DNA from: Stomoxys calcitrans
Taxonomy: Eukaryota; Arthropoda; Insecta; Diptera; Muscidae
DNA: 64,000 nt
Assembly (NCBI RefSeq): GCF_963082655.1
Contig: NC_081555.1
Coordinates: 90,160,272-90,224,271, forward strand
Reading direction: 5' to 3'
The translations under genes were made by a program, and so were the position numbers. Numbering within the stretch: position 1 is the first letter of the stretch; the number at the start of each line of letters is the position of its first letter. The notes under the pieces are model-generated. The model did no database searches. It had not been told where the DNA came from and was given only the letters and a program-made list of their open reading frames with translations. Below, in pieces: positions 55,561 to 64,000 of the stretch.

Positions 55561-56555
55561 TAAAAAAGCGTATTAGGTTCGGTCGGGCCGAATCTTGGGA
55601 ACCACTACCATGGATTCTGCTAAACTATGGGAGCCATATCTGGTTATAGACCGATTTGGACCGTACTTGGCACAGTTACTGATAGTCATAACAGAACTCC
55701 TAATGTCAAATTTCAGCCAAAACGAATAAAAATTGCTGCTCCATGGGCTCAAGAAGTCAAATTGGGAGATCGGTTTATATGGAAGCTATATTAGGTTATA
55801 GACCGATTGGGACCGTACTTGGCACAGTTATTGAGAGTCATAGCAGAACGCTATCTGCAAAATTTCAAATCGGTTAAAAATTGCGGCTTGGAAGGGTTCA
55901 AGAAGTCAAATCGGTAGATAGAATTATACAGGAGCTATATCAGGTTATTTACCGATTTGAACTGTAATAGGGACAGTTGTTGGAAGTCATAACAGAACAC
56001 CCAATGCAAAATTTTAGCCAAATCGGACAAAAATTGCGACTTGTAAAGGCTCAAGAAGTCTAATCGGGACATCGGTTTATATGGGAGCTACATGAGGTTA
56101 TTGACCGATTTCAACTGTAATAAGCACAAAAATTGCGGCTTCTAAGGGCTCAAGAAGTTAAATCGGGAGATCGGTTTATATGGGAGCTATATCAGGTTAT
56201 AGACCGATTAGCACCGTAATTTGCACAGTTGGTGGAAGACATAGCAAAACACTTTGTGCAAATTTTTAGCCAAATCGGACAAAACTATATATAAACCTGA
56301 ACCGATATAGCCCATTTGCAATCTTCAACGACGTACATCAATATTAAATATCTGTGCAAAAGTTCATGCGGCTAGCTTTACCCCCTCGACCGCTTTAGTG
56401 ATTTCGACAGACGGACGGACATGGCTAGATCGACTCAGAACGTCGATACGACCAAGAATATATATACTTTATGGGGTCTTAGACGAATATTTCGAGGTAT
56501 TACAAACGGAATGACTAGATTAGTATACGCTCATCCTATGGTGGTGGGTATAAAA
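55561..56555 (-). mobile_element. DINE/Helentron-like element nested in family D
   Basis: Left end AAAAAAGCGTATTAGGTTCG with GGTCGGGCCGAA, right end CATCCTATGGTGGTGGGTAT. About five subrepeats. Confidence 0.85.
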
Positions 56556-57000
56556 AGTACCAAAACGTACGAGATGGCTTTAGGAGCGTCTCGAAAAAAT
56601 GAGGTTTAAAGACACAAATTTTGCAAAATTGTTCCGGAAGTCGGAGAAATAGTACTATTACTACCGCAATTGGTACTATTTGATACCTTCTTTACAGTTT
56701 GAGCTAGAGCCCTGAAATTTGACATGTAGTTACAACTAGGAAATACAGTCACCCAGACTTCATGATTTTTTTCATAAATCGTACATTTGGGTACCAAAGA
56801 GTACTAAATAGTACTTTAACAGTGAACAGAGGCAGGTAAAAAGAAATAATTTGATAACAATTTTCGTAGTCTGAACAAAAATACGATAAGTTGTACCAAA
56901 TACATAATGCTGTAATGGTACCAGAAGTGGAGGAAAACGTCTAAAGTGCTGTAATTGGTAATTTATTCCATCCTTAGACCAGTACCATGTGGACCGGTTC
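56556..57000 (+). repeat. Repeat family D (GTACC-rich)
   Basis: Imperfect repetition of GAGCTAGAGCCCTGAAATTT, GGGTACCAAAGAGTACTAAA and related blocks. No coding potential. Confidence 0.55.
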
Positions 57001-57067
57001 CTTAGAGACTAGATAAACCAAATGCTAAGGAACAGGTGGATACATTTTGGGTCCGATGGCATAAATA

Positions 57068-57674
57068 AAGGGTGATTTTTTTGAGGTTAGGATTTTCATG
57101 CATTAGTATTTGACAGATCACGTGGGATTTCAGACATGGTGTCAAAGAGAAAGATGCTCAGTATGCTTTGACATTTCATCATGAATAGACTTACTAACGA
57201 GCAACGCTTGCAAATCATTGAATTTTATTACCAAAATCAGTGTTCGGTTCGAAATGTGTTCATTCACCGTAACGTTGCGTCCAACAGCATCTTTGAAAAA
57301 ATACGGTCCAATGATTCCACCAGCGTACAAACCACACCAAACAGTGCATTTTTCGGGATGCATGGGCAGTTCTTGAACGGCTTCTGGTTGCTCTTCACTC
57401 CAAATGCGGCAATTTTGCTTATTTACGTAGCCATTCAACCAGAAATGAGCCTCATCGCTGAACAAAATTTGTCAAAATTTGAACACATTTCGAACCGAAC
57501 ACTGATTTTGGTAATAAAATTCAATGATTTGCAAGCGTTGCTCGTTAGTAAGTCTATTCATGATGAAATGTCAAAGCATACTGAGCATCTTTCTCTTTGA
57601 CACCATGTCTGAAATCCCACGTGATCTGTCAAATACTAATGCATGAAAATCCTAACCTCAAAAAAATCACCCTT
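57068..57674. mobile_element. Foldback DNA transposon, Tc1/mariner-type, copy 2
   Basis: 607 bp between TA dinucleotides at 57,066-57,067 and 57,675-57,676. Nearly identical to 339-935, differing mainly at the centre-right junction, where this copy has CAAAATTTGTCAAAATTTG in place of the shorter sequence in copy 1. Same structure: two inverted transposase 5' ends around an internal minus-strand catalytic fragment. The plus-strand frame 57,181-57,600 is an accidental read-through of both arms. Confidence 0.88.
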
Positions 57675-57679
57675 TATAA

Positions 57680-59830
57680 GGGAGAAATTGGTACAGGAAG
57701 GCATTTTATGGGTGTCCACCATAAATGACCTATTACGGATTCTGGCTGAGGAGGAATTTGAACCGATGTTATAATACTTCTTAGGGGTATGGATCCGAAC
57801 CAGCTAAGCAGAAGTGCCGAAAAGGTCTTGCATATGGCATATGACTGGGCTAGACCCAAGGGTCTCAATGTTAACCCCGAGAAGACTGAAATATGCCTGT
57901 TCACGTGGAAGACGAAGATGGGCCAATTTAACGCACCATTTTTCCTCAACAAAACAATTACGATATCTGACAAGGTCATATACTTAGAAGTAATCTTGGA
58001 TAGGAAATTAATTGGAAGTGATACATTCAGGAGAATACTGAGAAGGTTCACAGATGTTGGGCACAATGTAGACGGGCCCGTAGGTTCGAAATGGGGTCTG
58101 AATTCGAGGATAGTCCACTGGGTCTACTGAAGCATGATTAGACCAATACTTACTTACGCCTCAGTAGTTTGGTGGACTGCTATGGAGAAAAAGTGCAACA
58201 TAAGGACCATACAACAGGTTCAGAGAACATGTTGTCTTGGCATAGGCGAAGCGATGAAGACCACGCCCAATAGGGCACTGGAGACTATTCTAGATATCCG
58301 ACCCATAGACATAGACTATGTGCGGGCAGCCACTACGGCTGTGATATTTAAGGCGATGGGAAAATGGATTGAGGATGGGAGCAGCTCGTACCATCGCGAT
58401 ATAATCGAGGCGACGATAGGAATCCTGGAAGGAAGGGAAGAGGTTTCCGATCGGATAACAAAGAAGGCACTTGTCCGACCCATAGACATGGGCATAGACT
58501 AAATGCGGGACAGCCACTAACGGCTATGAGGCTTAAGGCGATGGGAGCATGGATTGAGGACAGGAACAGCTCATACCATCGCTGTACAGTCTAGGCGACG
58601 ATAGAAAATCTGGAAGAAATGGAAAAATTTGGAAAGTTTCCGATCGGATACCAGAGAAGGCACTTGTCCGACCCATGGACATGGGCATAGACTAAGTGCG
58701 GGGCAGCCACTAACGGCTATGAGGCTTAAGGGGATGGGAGCATGGATTGAGGACAGGAGCAGCTCATACCATCGCTGTACAATCGAGGCGACGATAGAAA
58801 ACCTGGAAGAAATGGATGGGGTTTCCGATCGGATACCAGAGAAGGCACTTAAGGTCAAGTGCGAGGCACTGATGTAAGCGGTACAGTATTGGACTGACGG
58901 AACCCTAGTATTGCCATGTTACACGGATGGATCAAAGCTCGACGACAGAGTGGACCTGCGGGTCTACATTGAGAACCCAGGGACTGAGATCTGTTATAGA
59001 CTACTTGACCATAATACGGTCCTACAGCCGGAATGCGTGAAATGGTGTGGTGCTAACGGGAGGACGTCGAGTGTGAACATCTTTACGGACAGTACAATTG
59101 CCATAAGGGCAATAATAGCTAGGACGGTAAGGTCACGAACAGTCATGCAGTGTAAGAAGGAGATTAACGCCTACTCTGAGGATGGCAAAATTCGTATCGT
59201 TTGGTTGCCGAGCCACAACGGACTAAAGCGCTGGCGGTGAAGGTCAGAGGACTGCCGTCAATAAACTTAGTTAACTCGATGCCTTTCGGGTCGACTAAGT
59301 CCGAGTTAAGGGCGTGGGCGAGGAATGCGCATGCAACATTGTGGAACAGCAAAATGGTGGGTTGAACGGCGAAAATCCTATAGAGGGAATCAAAACGTGA
59401 GAGGACGAGGCTATTACTGAAAGAAAGTAAGAAGGAGGTTTGTATAGCTCTCAGTATCACTACAAGACACGAGCTCGTTATGCAAAATCGCTTCTACAAG
59501 TGATTGCAAAGGATTGTAGGGTATGTGGGAAAGATGATGAGACGTTGGAGCATTTCCTTTGTCATTGCCCGGCTTTCGGGTAAAATACACCGGTACTTAG
59601 GTGGGGACACAATACCAGATATGAAACAACTTAGGGGAGTGGTATAGAAAACAGTTAAGGATTTTGTAAGTAGGACGGAATTCCTAACTTAGACTTTCTG
59701 TTTCGAGGCAACTTTTTTTGTAGTTAGAGAGCACAACAAATTGATTATTGGCTTAGGTGTATGTCCATAGTGTCATGGGGCGGATTATTATCCGCACTCT
59801 CTTTTAAACCTCATCTAATCTGACCTAACC
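57680..59830 (+). pseudogene. RNase H-containing LINE ORF2, decayed
   Basis: In order: STINDLLRILAEEEFEP (RT; the following YADD region is destroyed), AYDWARPKGLNVNPEKTEIC, SDKVIYLEVILDRKL, IRPILTYASVVWWTAMEKKC, IQQVQRTCCLGIGEA and ALETILDIRPIDI. Next is a tandemly repeated segment, then the RNase H domain: TDGSKLDD, FTDSTIAIRAI, IVWLPSHNG. A short deletion after VLQPE removes the usual catalytic Glu region. The zinc-motif tail and 3' UTR (TTGATTATTGGCTTAGGTGT) end near 59,830. Many stops; inactive. Confidence 0.85.
58300..58860 (+). repeat. Triplicated ~185-bp segment within LINE ORF2
   Basis: Three consecutive units start near 58,300, 58,475 and 58,665. Each contains an ACCCATxGACATxGxC-like start, GCGATGGGAxxATGGATTG-like and GGTTTCCGATCGGATA-like blocks. 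Units 2 and 3 are closer to each other than to unit 1. Confidence 0.8.
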
Positions 59831-59839
59831 ACATTTGTA

Positions 59840-60140
59840 TGTAGAGATGGCGATCCTCGTCAAGCTAGATAAGTGAGCAAGCTCGTTCCTGTCAATTAGA
59901 CCTATTGCCCTGGGAACGTTATGGCTATTGGTTATTAAAAAGCACCAATGACTCGCCTTGTCATATCGAGTATCATGGCCATTCAGTACTTAAGCAAGAG
60001 CTTAAGCAGCATTCTTATTTAGACTCTTCACTCGATACGCCTGATTGTCCGCGACTGCAGTTGCAGCTATTCCGTATATGGGGCATCTCGGAACCTTTAA
60101 ATTCGCCTGGTAGCTTCCAGCTGAGTTTCTCCCGTGCCGG
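59840..60140 (+). repeat. Unclassified dispersed repeat, copy 2
   Basis: It shares TTGGTTATT, GCACCAATGACTCGCCTTGT and CATATCGAGTATCATGG with 21,590-21,905, in the same order, plus a later GGTAGCTTCCAG block. Confidence 0.45.
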
Positions 60141-60149
60141 AATGATTAT

Positions 60150-60720
60150 GTGCATTTTGGTACTAAAACGTACAAAATGGTACTTTATTTACGGATACAA
60201 CTGAAGCACTCAAAATTGCGATATAATTACACCTTGGCAGTATATTTTTGGCGATAAGAAGACTATTTTAAAATTCGTACAGTTAGGTAACAAAATGGTA
60301 CTGTCTTAACGGATTGAGCTAATACTCTAAAATTTGGTGTACAGATACACTAAGACAATATATGTTGGCCGACTAGAATATTTTTTTGATATTTGTACAT
60401 TAAGCTACGAAAACGTACAAAAAAAGTACATTCTTCACTAACTGAGCTACAGCTCTGAAATTTGGGGTACAAGTACACCTTAACTGGATTTTTTCTTAAA
60501 TTGATACATTTGCAAAGTACAAATCGGTACTTTTTCACCCATTGAGGTATAGCTCTCACAACTGGGATACTGTTACACCTTTAGTTTCTTCAGTGATTGA
60601 GCAAAACTGTCAAAATAGGGAATTACAACATTTTGGAAAAAAGTACCAAAGTGGTAAAAAATTTGTTGTTATTCTTCGTACTTTTTGGTACGTTCTTTAC
60701 GAAAGTGGATAGATTTCTGA
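60150..60720 (+). repeat. Repeat family D, tandem array of ~115-bp units
   Basis: Four to five diverged units, each with a GGTACTTTxT-like start, an ATTGAGCTAxAxCTCTxAAA-like middle and TACAxxTACACCTT-like blocks. Strong divergence. No ORF conserved between units. Confidence 0.55.
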
Positions 60721-60820
60721 AATTATACTCAGATATAACAAGAACTCATAACTTTATAAACTGTGTGACTACATGGGGTTTTCGGAAGTCCAACACTAAA
60801 ACGGTGGTATTACGAAACAT

Positions 60821-61705
60821 AGGGTGGCCTTTTATATTTCGGGATTGGACAACCCTTGTGTTGCAATCTGCCAATTGACAGCTCTTTTGTAAAGCTTGAC
60901 ATTTTTGAAGCTATACGCACTCAGAACGTTTTTACATACGAGCGCTATTTGTCTTGTTTACAGTAACTTAAAAGATTCATCTCGCCCAAGAAACGGAATT
61001 AAATCGTGAACATTTTTGTGAAATTATTTTTTACAACTTTCGAGGTAGATTAACTCAAAAACATTGCATCGATGTACTTAATTCAATTTTTGGCGATGAA
61101 GCTCTATCAAGGACCAGTGTTTATCAATAGTATGGTTAATTCAACCGAGGTTGTATTTCATTCCAAGACTAATTTCGTAAAGTCGTTCAAAATCAGTTGT
61201 TGTGCTGATAATGCAAGATCGTCATGTGACCTTTCGTGAGATTGAAACAACCTTAAACATTAGTGGGACCAGCAAACATTCACTATTGCATGAACATTTG
61301 ACAGTCAAAAAAAAATTGTTAGCGTTGGACGCCTCACAATTTGTCAATCGCTCAAAAAAAGGCTCGTGTCGACTGGTCGAAAGAAATGCTCTTAAAATAC
61401 GAAACAACTGCAGTTTTTAGCACTCAAACACCGCCGTATAGTCCTGAATTGGCACCGAATGACTTTTTTTTATTCCCGTACGTAAAAAATAAAATGAGAG
61501 GTCAACTTTTTTCGGTTGATGCATTCTGAACGCATGTTTTGGTGATACCTTAATCAGAGTGACAAAAGTGTTTCGACAATTGGTTTAAACGCATGCAAAA
61601 GTGTAAAGATCTTAATGGGGAATATTTTGAAAACCAATATAGCGATATTCGATGATTAATATTTGATTTTGTGTTTTCTAATCCCAAAATATAAAAGTTA
61701 ACCCT
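60821..61705 (+). pseudogene. mariner transposon with internally deleted transposase
   Basis: 885 bp with inverted ends AGGGTGGCCTTTTATATTTC (left) and, at the right, TCCCAAAATATAAAAGTTAA then CCCT. Plus-strand frames read GDEALSRTSVYQ, LIMQDRHVTFREIETTLNIS, SIAQKKARVDWSKEMLLKYE, then jump to PPYSPELAPNDFFLFPYVKN then KMRG, and NWFKRMQKCKDLNGEYFE. The central part with the first two catalytic Asp residues is deleted. The last catalytic region (SPELAPNDFFLFP) survives. Stops and frameshifts occur elsewhere. Confidence 0.88.
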
Positions 61706-61739
61706 CGTATCAGCTGTTTGAATGAAATAAAGATATAAT

Positions 61740-62090
61740 ACTACTGTCTGATTGGAAAACATGCTGACAGATTGAAGGTTGATTGAAGCAACGACTTCTG
61801 CAGAAGCTGTGAGAACGTCGAGGAAGAAGAGACTATAGAACATTTGTTGTGTGTGTATTCCGCACTGGCAGACAGAAGGAATTCCAATTTTGGTTCTAAT
61901 TTCTTTGCGAACATGACTGTTTAAGCGAATGCGAACACTGGCAAGTTATAAACCTTTTTCAGGTGATCTGAATGGTTCAATGGCAGGAACTAGAAGGCAT
62001 CTTCCTTCTCCTGTTCCTGTGGTATTACAATGGACGAAAAAGTATTATAGCAGACTGCCACATAACCTAACCTAACCATGGTCCGGATAG
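61740..62090 (+). pseudogene. LINE ORF2 C-terminus and 3' end
   Basis: GKHADRLKVD and FCRSCENVEEEETIEHLLCV then YSALADRRNSNFG (zinc motif), a later WFNGRN then stop, and a 3' UTR ending CATAACCTAACCTAACC. Same family as 27,580-28,310 and 1-336. Confidence 0.78.
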
Positions 62091-62645
62091 ACTCATATTT
62101 AGATATCGCTGCTATGTGGAAAGACTTCCCATTTAGGTTGAGATCGGATCATATTTATTTACCTTTGGTCAATGGATTTGGGTTCTGCCCTATGTTATTG
62201 TAAGGACTGCGAAAAACCTAAACAACATTCAAGTTTATAATGACAAGCCCAGCAATATTCCTATAAGTAATTTAAAAACTGAAGTTTTTTAAAACATAAA
62301 AATTTTCTAATTAAAGAGTGAGCTGTATAGCGTATAGTGCAAAACGGAAATGGAAAATGTATAAAAAAATTATTTGCAGTTAATTCAATTAAACTACTAA
62401 GCTAAGATATCTGCGCTTTAAAATTATATTTCATCTTGAATGACTCATATTTTTAAAAAGTTTCACCAAACCAAACGTAGAAGCATCTTTTGAATTGCAT
62501 TTATTTGTATTCACCATTCAAACCACTTGCATTATCGAGTTTTTCGATTATTTATTTTATTATATATTTTATACAAAATATAAAATTATAATAAAACCAA
62601 ATTACCATGTGAGCACAATTTAGGCCATAATATATGCAAAATTAA
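62091..62645. other. AT-rich spacer with a DINE-like fragment
   Basis: 62,095-62,165 resembles a DINE-like subrepeat (AGATATCGCTGCTATGTGG). The rest is low-complexity AT-rich sequence without a supportable feature. Confidence 0.4.
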
Positions 62646-62647
62646 AA

Positions 62648-63975
62648 CAGGTGTTAAGTTCGGCCGGGCCGAATCTTATATACCCTCCACCATGGATCGC
62701 ATTTGTCGAGTTCTATGCGCGGTATCTCTTTTTAGGCAAACAAAGAATATTGAATGAAAACTGCTATGCTATTGGAGCTATATCAAGTTATAGTTCGATT
62801 CGGACCATAAATGAATGCTGAACATTGTGGAAGTCATTGTGTAATATTTCAGTTCATTCGGATAATAATTGCGCCTTGTAGGGGCTCAAGAAGCAAAATC
62901 GGGAGATCGGTTTATATGGGAGCTGTATCAAGCTATTGATCCATTCATACCAGATTAGACACGTATGTTGAAGGTCATGAGAGAAGCCGTTGTATAAAAT
63001 GTCTGCCAAATCGGATGAGAATTGCGCCCTCTAGAGGCTCAAGAAGTCAAGATCCCAGATCGGTTTATATGGCAGCTATGTTAGGTTATGTACTGATTTG
63101 CGTCATACTTAGCACTGTTATTGGAAGTCAGCTCTACGAGATTATGAACCAACTTCAATCATACTTAACACAGTTGTTGGAAGTGATGCTGAAACACTAC
63201 GTGCAAAATTTCAGTCAAATCGGTTGAGAATTGCGCCTTCTATAGGCTCAAGAAATCAAGACCAAAGATCGGTTTATATGGCAGCTTTATCAAAATATGG
63301 ACCGACTTGAACCATACTTAGGAAGTTGTTGGAAGTGATACCAAAACACTACGTGCAAAATTTTAGTCAAATCGGATGAGAATTGCGCCCTTTCAGCAGC
63401 TCAAGAAGATAAGATCTGAGATCGGTTTATATGGCAGCTATATTAGGTTATGTACCGATTTGCGCCATACTTAGCACAGTTATTGGAAGTCAGTTCTACC
63501 AGATTATGAACCGATTTCAATCATACTTAACACAGTTGTTGGAAGTGATGCCAAAATACTACGTGCAAGATTTCATTCAAATCGGACGATTTGACTGAGC
63601 CTCTTGAGCCTCTAGAAGCTCAAGAAGTCAAAACGGAACACCATACGCAAAATTTCTGCCAAATCGCACAAAAGTTGCGGCTTCAAAGGGCTCAAGAAGT
63701 CAAGTCGGGAGATCGGTTTATATGGGAGCTATATCAAAATCTGAACTGATATGGCCCATTTGCAATATGCAAAATTTCAAGCGCCTAGCTTTACGCGTTC
63801 GACCGCTATCTTCATTTCTACAGATGGACGGACGAACATGGCTAGATCGACTTAGAACTTCGAGACGAACAAAAATATATATACTCTATGGGGCCTTAGA
63901 CGAATATTTTGAGGTGTTACAAACGGAATGACTAGATTAGTATACCCCATCCTATAGTGGTGGGTATATATATAT
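62648..63975 (-). mobile_element. DINE/Helentron-like element, reverse
   Basis: Left end ACAGGTGTTAAGTTCGGCCG with GGGCCGAATC hairpin arm, right end CATCCTATAGTGGTGGGTAT, then a TATATATATATACATATA tract. About seven subrepeats. It gives the uninterrupted version of the site hit by the MITE at 41,505. Confidence 0.85.
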
Positions 63976-64000
63976 ATACATATATACATATGCCAATAAT

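Noticed and set aside
57181..57600. 139-codon plus-strand open frame
   Set aside because: It reads through both inverted arms and the antisense of the central fragment of the foldback element; only the first ~25 residues are real transposase sequence.
62060..62080. CCTAACCTAACC resembling telomere repeats
   Set aside because: It is the simple tail of a LINE 3' end; the same tail follows LINE remnants at 3,340 and 59,820, and flies lack such telomeres.

Overview
This is AT-rich nuclear DNA of a higher fly. The style of its repeats points to a muscid (house fly, stable fly or horn fly group): hundreds of degenerate copies of motifs such as GGTTTATATGGCAGCTATAT, element ends carrying TTCGGCCGGGCCGAA, and a tRNA-derived SINE. 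The species call is recognition from memory, not a database result. Genes are sparse; most of the 64 kb is layered, nested transposable elements.

Host genes. Four related plus-strand genes lie at about 6.8-7.5, 11.7-12.3, 22.3-23.0 and 28.8-29.5 kb. Each encodes a secreted protein of about 200 residues. All four have a 9-10 codon first exon, a short phase-1 intron (54-71 bp), then an exon holding the signal-peptide core and the whole mature protein. Four cysteines are shared. Three of the four have a TATA-like box about 30 bp upstream of a shared TTCAAAC initiator-like motif. They form a tandem, lineage-restricted array. The family's function is not recognised here.

The most striking element is a complete Transib DNA transposon at 49,247-54,790. 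It has 5-bp CGGCG target duplications, CACAGTG termini (the RSS heptamer), and an uninterrupted 680-residue RAG1-like transposase with D271, D385 and E599 and the C-C/H-H zinc ligands in place. Its terminal inverted repeats are 1,604 bp each, equal in length and identical by eye. They run into the coding sequence, so the left end carries an antisense copy of the last 41 codons. It sits inside the reverse-transcriptase region of an older, dead LINE.

Other layers: Helentron/DINE-like elements throughout, in both orientations and nested in one another; a second GC-richer repeat family (8.5-11.1 kb, and inverted at 29.6-33.4 kb) that carries a captured SINE; about ten tRNA-derived SINE copies; five copies of a GGTTGCCC-ended MITE; two apparently identical ACAGGGTGGC-ended MITEs; two copies of a foldback element made from a Tc1/mariner-type transposon; an internally deleted mariner at 60.8-61.7 kb; and decayed non-LTR retrotransposon fragments (endonuclease, RT, RNase H) at 0-0.3, 1.6-3.4, 19.9-20.2, 25.5-26.2, 27.6-28.3, 45.9-48.4, 48.9-55.3, 57.7-59.8 and 61.7-62.1 kb. 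A 2.26-kb segment is tandemly duplicated at 34.7-39.2 kb with only a few small indels.

Therefore only five coding genes look intact: the four secreted-protein genes and the Transib transposase. Everything else coding-like is broken transposon sequence or repeat translation.
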